DNA of 64,000 nt from Mesostigma viride (lineage: Eukaryota > Streptophyta > Mesostigmatophyceae > Mesostigmatales > Mesostigmataceae), in the NCBI GenBank assembly GCA_009746045.1, contig RPFO01000213.1:6128654-6192653 (forward strand), written 5' to 3'. Of the stretch, positions 9,333 to 21,753 are shown piece by piece. The stretch's first letter is position 1. Each line of letters starts with the position of its first letter. The notes beneath the pieces are model-generated. The model was not told the origin of the DNA. It searched no databases and saw only the letters and a program-made list of their open reading frames with translations. The translations under genes were made by a program, and so were the position numbers.

Positions 9333-11249
9333 GGTGACGGTCCCGGCGCGAAATTTTTGGCGCCGAAAAAATTCGCGGTACCCGTCCGTATGTACCGTGA
9401 AAAAGTGGTGCACGGTGCGCGCACCCCTACCGGAGCTGGCCATGGCGACGTGCTTTCAGGCAGAGTAGAAAAAGATAGCTCGCGGAATGCAGAGAAACTG
9501 TGCTAATCTTAAAGACGACAAGTTTATGATATTACTTCTTAGCGGAGTTCGCGTTTTTTGCAGTGTCGATGATTTTATTGATGACCATCGCCACGGGGGT
9601 CCAATCTGACGTTTTCGTCGAGAGGAATAAATTAGAATGCACGCAGGCGGCGGTGATTGTCAGGTTTTATGGGCTTTACCTAGCGTCAAGGATGCGTTTA
9701 AATTGTTATTGGTAAAGCTTTAAAAAAATTGCTGGGTTTCGGCAAGATTTCCTTCATGATCGGTAAGACATTCTCCAGGCTCGCGGGATGCGCGTCTTAT
9801 ATTATTCCATGGAAGGTTGTTCTTTCCTGCGCCGCTGGGCGAAGGACAACGCCGGTAATGGTACGATCGTGTGCTCAGCGTCACCCTATGGATGCTTCGC
9901 TTCCTTTATGGGTTATCAACGCAAGTTTTCGGCTTCTTTCCGTGCAGTTAGGGCCAGGTAGAATGCCATTCCGTGCTGCGCATCGCCAGATTTCTGGCAC
10001 CTTTTAGTGTTTTGTATGTACGTTGCATGGCTGGGACGTGTCAAAGCGTGAGCCGTGGCATGCCGTCAAGTTGTCAGGGATTTGCTGAGTGCTTTCTTGG
10101 AAGGAGATTGCTAACAGCACTCAGTTTTGTGTGAATATTGACGCAGCCTTTCTTAGCAGCGGCTTCATTGTGGTTAGAGGCTCACAAGCTTGAGGTTGTT
10201 TCTTGGCAAACAATTGCGCTGGAAAGAAAGGTGGCAGTGCCAGGTTGTTCTGAGGGGCATACTGCATGGGTGGAACTGCATGTAGGTAGGGGTTATCGTC
10301 GTCTTGTTGGCCTTTCTCCCACTAAAATGGGAGAGCCCTAATTCATATGCTAGCAAGGCAAGGTAACCATGGTAAGAAGCCTTGGCAAGCAGCATGTATG
10401 ATACTTATGCTTTCTCTGTCGACTGTCTGTTGTTACCCTTGGTTGGGCAATTAGTGGATATGGCTTTCCAGGGTGTGTTTGAATTCGGACAGCTTGGTTT
10501 TGGGATGATGCCCACACCATAAACCTGGAATATGCATAAGAAGTGTTGGCTAGGCATGTAGAGCTACCTGCCTCATTGTTGTGCACACACGCAACAGGTT
10601 GCCCGTGTCGAGGTAAGGCAAGGGTACATGATGTGCCCAGCCACCTCCTTGTACATTGTGGTCAAATTGGGTATGGTCAGGAGCCTTTTGGATGGCATAG
10701 GAAGTGTTAGTGTGCCTTAATACTCACTATTGCCTTCCTTAGCGTCTGCACAGGTGGCAAACTGCCAAACGCTATAACTTCTACGTTTGTACTCAGAATG
10801 AGCTCAGATTTTGTGGCATTAATTGTCGATATGTGTAGTATTTGTGTATATCTCCCCAGGCTCTAAATATGTGTTTTTGATTTGATTTATTTTTTTCAGC
10901 CTTAAAAAGTACGGTTTTTAGGGGAAAATTAATAACTTCAATAATACTCATCATTCCGGGGCTCAAAATAGGTAGGCAACCTCACCATATACGATTTTAT
11001 ATGGGAATATATTGAAACATGAGTAATTGTGCCCCCATTGTCCTAGGGGATATGCCCCTAGACTAGCGTCTTTTGTCCGTTTTTGCGTAATACCGGTCAC
11101 TAAAAGGGGTATATACCCCCCATCAGTAGGTGGGATGGACCCCCACACATCCCATTTACATGGCAAAATCATAGTTTGGGTGCCCCAAGGCCACCTTTGC
11201 ATGTTATTCCATATTATGGTTTTGGGGGGTCTGGCATAGGACCCTCACC
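9333..11249. mobile_element. TTAA-flanked non-coding transposon, copy 2
   Basis: The left end is GGTGACGGTCC after TTAA and the right end is GGACCCTCACC before TTAA (11250-11253), so the inverted ends match except for one base. It is homologous to copy 1 throughout, including the subterminal hairpin and the internal stretch around TGGAACTGCATGTAGGTAGG. It has no credible ORF, and the two copies have diverged enough to rule out a very recent duplication. Beyond the right TTAA the sequence leaves the repeat after one further TTAAT. Confidence 0.75.
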
Positions 11250-11356
11250 TTAATTAATATCCCTAGTGGTTACTTGGGCCGGGGAGAATTCCACTTGAAT
11301 TTCCTTTTTTAGCCTCTTACATTCGATCATCATTCAATGTTTCCACATGCATTTAA

Positions 11357-12706
11357 CCCTTAGTCGGGAAACCACCCGACCTGTCGGGTGGTTTGACAAA
11401 CGGTCGAATTTCGCGCCGCGCCGTGAGCGCCGCGCCACTTGTGACGGAGGACAGTTGTCCGGTGGGTCTGGGGACACTTAGGGACGAGGGTGATGCATAG
11501 GTTTGGGGGTAATATTCGCCATAGCCTGGTAATTACAACGTGCATTGAGCAGGTATCACGTGACTTTGGCGGGAAATTTTCACTCGCGCGCGCGCGTAAC
11601 TAGATATGGCTGCCAGCATGCCGTTCTCACGGAAATTTCGCGTGTCGAGGCTAGAAACGGTTCAGAATTTCGCTCAGAATGACTATGCGTGATTTTCGTA
11701 GGTCAGGCATGGCCAAACTTGTAGGATTGGGAAAATTCAGGTAGGGAAATACTGCCTTTTGGGTCGTCAGTGCCAGTCATGAGTAATCGCTTATCATATT
11801 TCCATTTTATCCTCATGGCCGGGCAGTCTGCGCCAGCCCAAGCATCCACATTTGGTACCGGATGTCCGCTGATGCGTTTGCTGGGAATGCGGACGCGTTT
11901 ACAGGTAATATTTGAACGGAGCATCAACCTTGTAATAATAAAGGATGCATGCATGATGCGGCCATGGCGACCTATGCCTGTAAAGCAATGGTATGTGTGA
12001 GATATGAGGGTCCCGGCCAGTGGAATCCGGGCAGGACGTGAACGAGCCAGGTATGGCAACGTGTTTGCGTGTCCTTTGCAGCGGAATACGTCTCCCATGC
12101 ATTATATTTGACGAGATTTTTAGTGCACCTTTCAGCAAGCCTCCATGCCTGCTGTAAAGAGGGGTATTAGCCCTGAAAGTGACCAGTTTATGGCATTTCT
12201 TTGGAGCATATCATTTCGTTAATGCAGGTAGGCAACATGTTTGTATTCCAGCACCTTTGGCAATCTTTTATAGCTTGTTATAATGCATTCTTGTATTGCA
12301 TGTCATAGATGGCTGTTTACGCGCGCGTAACCCACACACAAGTATGAGCACCTTATATAGGTCTAATGGGTTATCCGGGTGGTCTGACCCAAGGAAAGCA
12401 CCATTGGGCTATCCAACTAAGTTGTCCAATGTTGTTGTTGAGGTTCCATACCCTCCCTGGGAAGTTAGGTGGGGGTTCACTTTTCCTTGGGGAAAAAAGA
12501 TCGTCTTTTGGCCAAGTTTGACTGGAGCTATCATCCAAATGCTTCGATAAACCCGTGGTATTATTGCATAATAATTCTGAAAGCCCTCGAAGTGTAGATA
12601 CTCCTAGCATCTTGGTTGGGGGCATTTGGAATTGTGGCCTGTGAGTTATGATTTTTCTCATTTTCAGGGGTCTGAAAGTGCCAAAAATGGTCCTCCCGAC
12701 TAAGGG
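11357..12706. mobile_element. 1,350-bp TTAA-flanked element with perfect 13-bp inverted ends
   Basis: TTAA (11353-11356) is followed by CCCTTAGTCGGGA. The other end is TCCCGACTAAGGG (12694-12706) followed by TTAA (12707-12710). The ends are perfect inverted repeats. Just inside the left end lies a 12-bp perfect hairpin, AAACCACCCGAC-CT-GTCGGGTGGTTT (11369-11394). No ORF over about 130 codons and none recognisable, so it is non-autonomous. The CCCTT start plus TTAA duplication fits a piggyBac-type MITE. Confidence 0.8.
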
Positions 12707-12710
12707 TTAA

Positions 12711-15690
12711 TATGTTATAGAAGATTTTGTGTGATTTAAAATACCATACATATACCATGTGAAAAGGCTTAATTATACCGATCCTGCGAAGCAAATGTTT
12801 TTGAATAAAATAAACTACGTAGTAATAATTTTGTTGTGTAATTTGCCTGACACTAGTGGCGCATGGTAAGTCATAATTTAATTAAGTAATGTGTACTGTC
12901 CGCCATATTTTGCAGCTGATCGATAATGTAGATGCATCTGCACTAGTGAGGCGCCCTGCTCTAAGCGAAGTTGCTTACTTTTGCTGTGTCTTTGGTGCTT
13001 ATTCGTGGGGGGGACTGATACGCGTGGTGCAGCTGGGCTTTGGATGGACAAATGGCGTCACCCTATTCTTCTTGGAAAGATTTGCAGATCGAATCACACC
13101 GACACACACATAATGTTCATTACAAACATTCATGAATGATGTTCTTTTTGCATGTCAGACATGCAGCGAGCCGATGAACAAGTACGACCGATAAATCAGC
13201 TTGATGGACAGTATGATCCTTGCTATCTCATGTAGCCCTGTACAGACTGTACATTGCTGTATGTCTGGTGGAATCATGCCAGGTACATGGGTTATTAATA
13301 CTCATTAATCACGGAAGTAAGTAGTTGGCCGTTTAAACGTGGGTGAACCCTGGGTATGGCCCTATTAAACTAGCTGAAACCTTCAGTCAGCTAGGCTCCG
13401 GCAGAGGCCTTTATAACTTAATTCTCCCAATCCGGCGCCTCTAACTAAATGTGTTCCAAGCCTAGATCTGTGGGCTCTGGACCATGGGGCAGCCTTACTG
13501 CATCCGCCACGTTTTTGCTTGCTAATGATCCGAAGCTTAATTATTGCACCCACACTGGTCAACTGCGCCTGCACCATGATGCGGAGAGAGCGCTCTCAGT
13601 GGCCTGCCCACTTAGTACAATATAAAGGGCATTGAGAGGTTCAAGCTAGGGCACCGGCCCTGCCTCCCTCCTCGTTGTTTATCATAGGGGTTTAAGGTTC
13701 CTTTGTATTGGTACCCACGTGACGCTGCCCGCCAGTCTACGTGATAATATAAAGTATTAAGTAAGTAAGCAACATTGCATGGTAAGTAAGTAAGTAGTTG
13801 ATCTGAATTAAGCCTAGCTGCATGCACGGGACTGCGTCAGCGACGTGGCTGACGTGAGCATATAAATTATCATAGCAGACAGCGGCTAGACCAGGCGTGT
13901 CGCACGACGGGTCTATGCCTCACTTGGGACCAAGCAGTGGAGGACCCACAGCGCACAGGAGCACGCATAGTGCAGTTCACGGAATTGGGTATATCAATTG
14001 GGTATAAATAAATCAATTGGTGGGTATAACTGGTTGCCTGATCAATCTTGACCCTTCGACACTGAAAATGAATGGCGGCCGCTGTGCATTGAAGCTGCCA
14101 GGAGCTGCTCGATCGAGTATAGATATAGCATCAGTGGTTATTTTATGCAGCTACTTTAATCAAATGAATTATGGAGACCGTTGCATCTTCGCCAACAACA
14201 AGATGTAGACCGTGGCCCCTGTTCCCCAGACGTCGAGCGCCAGCACCTGCGGCCCCGGCTGCTCCTACCCTGCTCAGCAAGGACAACACCCTTGAAGTGA
14301 AGCAGTGCTGCAGAAGAGCACCTGCATGGCGGACAAGCTAGCTCGCCATGCATGCTGGTTGCAGTCGCCAATTAATTGCGGTCAGCGACTGGTGGAGGTC
14401 AAACTCTCGAATATCGTCATCAAGTTGCAGCCCCAGTCGGTACTCAATCGGCATCATTGGATCAGATGCGGCATCATTAATTGCGGAGGGTGCATCAGTG
14501 GACGGATGGCAGCAGCCCACTCAGTCTACTCAGTGGTGGAGGCCGTCCACCAGCCAGGGGGCGGCCGTCCGAGAGCGGCACGGGACCAGGTAGTCCGTCT
14601 CGATCACTGCATGTTGGGCCCGCGCCTGCGGGGGCCGGCTCTGACATTGACAATTACATATGGGGCTGCCTCGGCTTAGTAGCTGGGCGCAGGGCGTGCA
14701 GCTGCATCCATAATATGCAGCGGGGTCGAGCGGGGGGGGGCGCGGGGCCAGGTCGGGCCCCCTGATAGTTTGGCCTGGGAGCTGAATTTGAAGCTCAAGG
14801 CGTTCACTGGCTGGGGGTCACTCGGGATGTCAGCCCGTTTGTTTTTCCCGCCGGCCGGCCGGTGAGACATACATCGAGAGACGGCCGCACCATGTATGTC
14901 CCGCCTAGTTGTGCTGCCGGTCGGCGGCCGTGTGCAGCGATTGAAGTCTCCAGCAAGTGTCTCCACCGGCCTCCTCCGTGTACATCGGCAGTATATGCTT
15001 GAGTAATCCGCTCGAGTACGGGTGAAATAACAGGTCCTCCCCTCAGCGGCGGGCCTACACTTAGTAGCACCATGCAGCTGGCCGGCAACCACCCCGAGGC
15101 GTCGCGCAGGTATATAGCGTGGCTGGGCGAGCACGCGGGTTGCTCGATCAGGGACTGGCAGCTGACGTAAAGCTGAAGATCCACCGATCGCATAACAGTT
15201 CGTAGGGTGCATATGGCGTGAGATCTACGCCGCGTTTTGCATCCAGGTACATGAAAGGTTGCGCGTCCACAAATTCAGGCGGACCTGATTCGGCGTCGCA
15301 GCGTACGTCATCCTCTATGTAGCTGACCACTTGATCCTGTGCCCGCGGATCGACAGGGCGTAAGCCGCCAGGTCCAATCAGGGCAGCTAGGGCCCCGCGG
15401 GGGGCGCCGGCGGCGCTCCGGGGCCGCTGAAGACGTAGGCGCAATTAGGTTGTGGTGACCATGCATGCGGTGATCCGATGCGACTTTTTTGGGGGTGGTC
15501 AGCGCGTACAGGCATCGATGACAGATCGAAGAGCGCCATTGAACACAAGCCGCACAAGTATGTAGTCTAAGCATATGTACACACCGCCGTCGAGGGAGCA
15601 TCGAGCCGCCCTGCGCATGGGGCCCACAAAGGTCACTAGCGCATAAGGCGGCTTATAGCAAATGAGCGTATTAGTATTGGCAGCAACCCC
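12711..15690. other. 3 kb without a recognised gene
   Basis: I examined all six frames. The ORFs present (up to about 180 codons, 14.2-15.6 kb) are rich in arginine and proline as expected of GC-rich non-coding DNA, overlap one another on both strands and match no family I know. Short AAGTAAGT runs occur at 13,756-13,795. This is probably old repeat sequence. Confidence 0.35.
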
Positions 15691-15696
15691 CAGTGA

Positions 15697-15760
15697 GTAT
15701 CAAGGAGACAAACCAGCGCAGGCCAGAAATCGGGAGAATCCGGACCATGGTGGTAGCTCG
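15697..15760 (+). repeat. Dispersed repeat with GGGAGAATCCGGACCATGG core, copy 1
   Basis: The block CAAGGAGACAAACC...GGCCAGAAATCGGGAGAATC recurs at 54,870-54,920 (plus) and about 57,787-57,842 (minus). A degenerate inverted copy lies at 15,843-15,890. All copies sit next to LINE debris, so it may be part of a LINE or SINE family. Confidence 0.5.
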
Positions 15761-16206
15761 AGCTGAGTATAGTTGCTCAATGACAAGGGCTCGAGTTGAC
15801 ATTCAATGGTATCGGTTAGGCGCGGCACATCGGTACCGAGGATGGCATTCTCCAGATTTCTGGCCTGCGTGTGCTGGTTGTCTCATTGACATTAGTGAAC
15901 CAGTAGTACTGGATAATAAGCTTGTCAATAGCTCAGCTAAAAGGCCGTCTCATCAAGTGAGTAAGCAGTAAGTACTTGCGTGTCATGCGCATGATGATGG
16001 GCATGCCACGGAGTACTATCTATGCTAGTCTCATCAAGAGGATCTAGTAGTAGATGGAGTGGCGTGTACGGCAAGTGGCTAGCTGAGTTGCAGCCGCCGC
16101 TACATATATAGGTTTTTGGCCTTTGGGCTCCCAGGAGGCACCTCAGTGGCTTGACTTTCTCCCAGTGACATTTCATTATAAAGTGAGACGTCTATTTCTT
16201 TGCTTT

Positions 16207-16664
16207 TAATTAATTAATTAATTAATTTTTATTAATTATTTAATAGACATGTACGTGACTGCGTCACGGGGGCATAAGTCCTCAGTGGGAGGGGAACATG
16301 GGATGGAATGGATGATGTAAGCTATCTAGGTCCTAGTTACAGGTTTGTGATAGACTCGGCATGGACATGTGCTACACTAGACGTGACGGGCTCACACCCG
16401 GGCAGCCTCCTGGTTTGTCTGTAATATGGAGGCAGATGGTACGCAAGGATAGATGGCAAGTAGTGATGAAGGAGACCACCACTCAAGTCTGTGGGGGCTC
16501 CGCGTGTGACCGCGTATGGCATTCATAGCGATTCGGGCCGCGCTGCCCACAACCCTGTAACTAGGACCTAGATAGCTTATACCATCCATTCCATCCCATG
16601 TTCCCCTCCCACTGAGGACTTATGCCCCCGTGACGCAGTCACGTGTCTATTAATTAATTAATTA
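16207..16664. repeat. LINE 3' ends in fold-back arrangement with (TTAA)n tails
   Basis: Bases 16,235-16,346 (TAATAGACATGTACGTGACT...) are the reverse complement of 16,545-16,652, so two LINE 3'-terminal segments face each other. Each outer side carries a TTAA run (16,207-16,226 and 16,650-16,664). The central part carries the last RT codons of the LINE family (GTACGCAAGGATAGATGGCA) in plus orientation. The result is a palindromic junction of two truncated copies. Confidence 0.65.
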
Positions 16665-18276
16665 AGTACAGGTTTGTGGGCACCGGCCACGGCCCGAATC
16701 GCTATGAATGCCATACGCGGTCACATGCGGAGCCCACACAGACTTGGGGGTGGTCGCCTTCATCACTACTTACCATCTATATCCTTGCGTACCATCTAAT
16801 TAATGAATAATATGCGTACCATCTGCCTCCATATTACAGACAAACCAGGAGGCTGCCCGGGTACGTGTGAGCCCGTCACGTCTAGGGTAGCTGTACAATG
16901 TCCATGCCGAGTCTATCACGAAAAGTCCACGGGTGGCGGCCCTGCCGCGCGCAGCCTGGGGCACGCCAGGTGCATGAGGATCGACATGACGCTCGATCAG
17001 GCTGGGCGGGCTTGGTGTCAGCTAGTCCGTATCTGATGTGTCTACCTGATCTGTGCGGGCCAGGTGCCCGGCCAGGCCTGCAGGCGCCTGTGCCTAAGAA
17101 TGTGGGAAACATAGGGCAAATCAGCGTACAAATCCTCATCACTAATGTGCAAACCAAAGGGGATGTTAACCCTTAAACCGTACTCGGTCCGTTTTAGTGG
17201 ACTGAGTTTTTCTCAGTCCTATTAAACGGACCGAGTTTGTGGCAGAACTAGCTATAATTCTAGCAAACTTTTGAATATTCTGTTTGGACCAGCTTCGAGA
17301 TCTAGATTTGTACTTTCACGTACACCCCTGGTTTGCTACTTTTGGACACCTGGACAGGGACCTATGGTCAAGGAAAGTAGGGGGGGTACCATGGCCAAAC
17401 GAGGACGACGTGAATAAAAATTATTCACGTCCGCGGCTATGGTGGCACAAACAACTGACTGGGGCGAGAGCATGGCTTGACGTATTCGACTGAAACTTTG
17501 TAGGCATCATCCCTAGGTCTTGTAAATGCTATTTGCGTAGCCATGCAACATTTACAAATGCCTAGATATGTCTCGAGGTTATGTGGCGGCACAGCAAATC
17601 GCGTGAGCAGCCAGGCGATGACAGTGCAAGCTGTACTTGTTGCTCGGCAGAAAATGTTCGGATTTTTGCGTATGGATGAGTTAGTTACGTCGTTCCTAGC
17701 ACATTTGACCATCAATGGCGGCCAGGACATGCTTGCGGCTACGTTCGTCGGGTGGGCGTGCTAGCTCCTGCAAACAAGGTAATCTGCGGTTTCGACCAGG
17801 TACGTTTTAGCCTTTTATCATGTCTCAGTGACCGCGCATGTGTCATATATTGTTTCGATACCAGACTCGGGGCTATAATCGAAGCTTTATGACTGTCTTT
17901 TTGTTGTTTTATTGCTTCTGTGCATAGGCTTGTGATGGTTGGGTAGTAATGTTACCTCGGCCAGATTTTGGACGAGTTTTGACTGCTTTTAGCGTATGCT
18001 ACAACATGAATGTCGGTATAACGACAGATATCGTTTGTAATAATGTTCAGTGTGATGATACGATGCTTTCCGTTGCTTAAACAACTCAGGACGAGTGTTT
18101 TTCTGCCCAGTTCTAGGCATGCATGCTGGCCAAGTCCGCCTTCTTTTTGTGTGTTTGCTGTGTGTTAGAGACATAGAGATGCCTGGGATCTGCTTGCATT
18201 TAAGCATCAGCAAGTTGCTAATTTTGTTTCTTTCCTTTCCTTTTGAAGTTGTTTGTAGCGTATAGGGTACGTTGGT

Positions 18277-18690
18277 AATCGGATTTCTTTGAAAAGAGTT
18301 TCTCGAAGTGAGGCGGGGAATAAGGCCGCTCACGGAAGCCGCCTGGATGGTCGGCTGAACCGGGCGGGTTTGGCAGATGTAACCGGATTTGGCTAATGGC
18401 TGGCGACCTGGAATTGTTAGTAGGGGCAGTGGCCCTATTGTACTACAATCTCGAAACAATCTTATGCTTAAAGTTTGACAGGGCCGGGTTTGTTGAACCG
18501 GTATGTCGAATGATAATTAGAACCTTTCGGAAAGGGTATTTGATTGGTTGTTGTTTTTGTGGTACGGTAGGTGTCGCTACATTCTCAGGTTGACATGTTA
18601 AGTTAAGCTCGGTTGCTGATGTCAGCCCCGTGCTAGTGCAGTTTGACTACTTTGGCGGCGTAGTGACATTGTTGTGGTCTTTTTTCTTGT
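18277..18690 (+). repeat. 414-bp direct repeat A, copy 1 (inside the TTAA element)
   Basis: It appears identical to 19,701-20,114 (constant offset of 1,424 bp). Together with repeat B (19,577-19,703 and 20,152-20,278) it shows a tandem duplication of the element's interior. Confidence 0.85.
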
Positions 18691-19576
18691 AAACGTTGGC
18701 TGAGCGCCGACGGCTGAGGCTATGGCGGTACAAGAAATGCCTCACCAGCCTTGCGCTCAGCATGGGTGCGGGGCTAAAATTTGTTAACCAAATTTCCGGC
18801 ATCCATGATCCCTGGCTGCTTAAGGCGGTTGGGATTCATGGCTGCCACTGGCCCGGAATTAATGTCCGGGTGATCGGGGTTTAAATGCGAAGCGGGGGCT
18901 GATGCATTATTTAATGGCTGGTGGTCTGTTTGAAAGAAACGGCCAGCTGGCCGGGTTGGGCAAGGGCTAGCTTGCTTGATGGTTCCGTACCTGGGGATGC
19001 TTGCGCCTCGGGTTGGGCTGTCGGCAGGCTGGCCTGCCTTTGAGTTGTCTCGTACCTGGAAATGCTTGCATTCCGGGTTGGGCTTGGCTTGAGGGCCGCC
19101 GCGGCTCGGGGGGGTAAAAAATTTAAGTCACCGTTGTGGGACACGGAGCCTCGGCGCAGGAGGCAAGGGCTGAAAACCAACTTGATTTCGTAATCAGTGG
19201 TATTTCCACTTTTTTGTACGGAAGGAGTGTTTATGTGCTCGGCACTAGGTTGGTTGCTTTTCAAAAAAGTTGCAAACTGGGCGTCGGCTGGAATCAGCGG
19301 CGCCAGTCAGCAGCTTTTGCTTTGACTTTGTGTTCCGCGACAGCACCCCTTAGCGGACCAGAGAAGAGGTCGGCAACGAGGTCAGCGGGGGCCCCCGAGT
19401 GGGGTCAAAAATGCGAGCTGTGTCGATCGACAGTGCATGAATTTTTGTGCATTCACAGTCGCTGGGAATTAAATCTGTTTTCTGGCAACGGAGAGCGCCC
19501 ATCGCGACAGGACAGCTTTTGACGGGAAAGGAAATGGTGCTTCTTTAGCGGACCGGAGGGCCAGGAAGGGGAGGTT

Positions 19577-20278
19577 GGGTAATCGCGAGCCATGCCTATG
19601 GAGTTCTTAATAGCGGTTCTGTAACCGCTACCTGTCTATATGCATCTACTTATTGTTTTAACAAAGATGCTGGTGACTATGGTGAGCAAACGGGTGTATG
19701 AATCGGATTTCTTTGAAAAGAGTTTCTCGAAGTGAGGCGGGGAATAAGGCCGCTCACGGAAGCCGCCTGGATGGTCGGCTGAACCGGGCGGGTTTGGCAG
19801 ATGTAACCGGATTTGGCTAATGGCTGGCGACCTGGAATTGTTAGTAGGGGCAGTGGCCCTATTGTACTACAATCTCGAAACAATCTTATGCTTAAAGTTT
19901 GACAGGGCCGGGTTTGTTGAACCGGTATGTCGAATGATAATTAGAACCTTTCGGAAAGGGTATTTGATTGGTTGTTGTTTTTGTGGTACGGTAGGTGTCG
20001 CTACATTCTCAGGTTGACATGTTAAGTTAAGCTCGGTTGCTGATGTCAGCCCCGTGCTAGTGCAGTTTGACTACTTTGGCGGCGTAGTGACATTGTTGTG
20101 GTCTTTTTTCTTGTCCCCCCCACCCACCCTCTTTGGTGGCCTGGTCTGCGCGGGTAATCGCGAGCCATGCCTATGGAGTTCTTAATAGCGGTTCTGTAAC
20201 CGCTACCTGTCTATATGCATCTACTTATTGTTTTAACAAAGATGCTGGTGACTATGGTGAGCAAACGGGTGTATGAAT
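19577..20278 (+). repeat. Repeats B-A'-B' of an internal tandem duplication
   Basis: B (19,577-19,703, 127 bp) recurs at 20,152-20,278. A' (19,701-20,114) overlaps the end of B by 3 bp. The second unit lacks the 886-bp segment 18,691-19,576 and has a 37-bp C-rich spacer in its place. Confidence 0.8.
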
Positions 20279-21753
20279 AAGCTCCTTGCATGTGCCTTCT
20301 ACGCGTGCTTTCTGCCCAATGGCACTAGATTTACAGTATTATATAGCATGAGCTGCTGTTTTATATGCTGGAAATGTGTTGGAGGATGCATGTGTGGCCA
20401 GCTATGATGTTTTATGCCACATTGGGATAGGAAACCAAAACGGTAGTGCTAGCCACCCCCCCCAAAAAAACTCAGTCCTATTAAACGGACTGAGCTATTT
20501 TGGGATTTTTGCTAGCTAGCTTGTGCAGTTCTGTAGCATGTCATGTTGTGAATGCATTGATGGCATGCCTGTGATATAAAGTAACTGCCTTTGAAATTCC
20601 AGGGCCTATATATTTGTGTAAGTGGTCCATATTGCATGATGTATGTCTCAAACCCCATTTTTCCGTACCCCCCTGGGGTTGGTGCTATTTATAGCACCCA
20701 AAAGTCATAGATATGGGACCGGTGACATGTCCCCAAAGAAATTCAACATAAATGCATGCTTGGTACCAAGGGGTGGCCAGAAATGGCTTTTAGGCCATAC
20801 ACAACAAATGTGCAAAGATGTGCAACTCAGTCCGTTTTTTAGGACTGAGTTGCTACGGTTTAAGGGTTAAGGGCGCCTTGCGCAGCATCTTATTAGTGAC
20901 GTTGCCGTTGAGTCGTTGCTCCAGCCTCCTGCGTCAGTGTCCAGGTCTCGGCGCCGTAGGTCAGGATTGTCAGAATGACGACCTTGGAGAGGTCACGCTT
21001 GACGATCCGAGGTAGGGCGGGGTTGCTCCACCAGCTGGCGGCAGTGGTCATGGACTCAGTTGCGCCCACGGGCCCATGCTGATCCGTGGCGTCAGGTCGT
21101 CCTCGCAGTCGGGAAGCCAACTGCCGAGCAGCTTGAAGCGGCCTGAAGTAGGATAGTGGACCTCGGTGTCGTCTAAGAGGTGGAGTGTGGGCGGGGGCCC
21201 TGCCCTGCCATGCCGAGGGCCAGGGCCTCCGTTTTGGGGCTGATTTCTAGACCAACCGCCCGAGCCTCGAGCGCCAGGCAGTCCAGCCAAAGTCATGCAG
21301 TTGGGCAGACTCCGGCTTCTCGATGAGCGTGATGTCGTCGGCATAAATGAGGTCAGCTAGTAAATTCTGCTTGTTAGTCGGCCCCCCTTCCCCAAGCTCG
21401 TTCGTGATCACTAGGCCAGGGGCACGGCCTGCAATGCTAGCAAAGCGGCCGGGCACGCATGCCGGGCGCATAACATAATATCCACTACAATAATAAACAG
21501 GTACGGCTTCTTGGCATGCATATAGAAGGGATGTACAACGCCCGTGGAAATGTTGCATGTTTTCAAGGCCCGGCCCAGGTCAAACCGGAAAAGGTTTTAC
21601 TATTTTGAAGCTTGTCATGTTTGCATTCGGCTGAATTTGAGCCTGTTTCCATGCAAAGCTCAGTTAGCCTGAAAATTTGATTCTAGCCACAAGTTTCTAA
21701 AAATCAAGCTGACTGAACAGGCTAATTTGAGCTGTACGTCAACGGGCATATCT

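Larger units (their letters stand above)
17170..20866. mobile_element. 3.7 kb TTAA-flanked transposon inserted in LINE copy B
   Basis: Left: TTAA (17,166-17,169) then CCCTTAAACCGTA. Right: TACGGTTTAAGGG then TTAA (20,867-20,870). The 13-bp ends are perfect inverted repeats. The sister LINE at 56,118-56,140 has a single TTAA at the matching point, which gives an empty site. Subterminal hairpins share ACTCAGTCC words (17,183-17,238, 20,467-20,495 and 20,824-20,852). The longest ORF is 156 codons and no transposase is recognisable, so the element is non-autonomous or its transposase is eroded. CCCTT termini and the TTAA target fit the piggyBac superfamily. Confidence 0.85.
16665..21580 (-). mobile_element. 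5'-truncated LINE copy B, split by a TTAA element
   Basis: On the minus strand, 21,558-20,871 encodes the RT palm end (LLADLIYADDITLIEKPES) and the following LTYGAETWTLTQEAG segment. Coding resumes at 17,169-16,680 with the LINE C-terminal region. The split lies within codons that are contiguous in the sister copy at 56.1 kb. Several frameshifts are present and everything upstream of the YADD region is missing. Copy B is closer to the fragment at 55.5-56.7 kb than to the near full-length LINE at 22-27 kb. Confidence 0.7.

Noticed and set aside
14156-15601. Overlapping ORFs of 100-180 codons on both strands
   Set aside because: Arginine/proline-rich, mutually overlapping, no motif; typical of GC-rich non-coding DNA.
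17989-18459. 156-codon minus-strand ORF as a transposase of the TTAA element
   Set aside because: No DDD/DDE-type motif; part of it lies in the duplicated segment and recurs truncated at 19,677-19,883.
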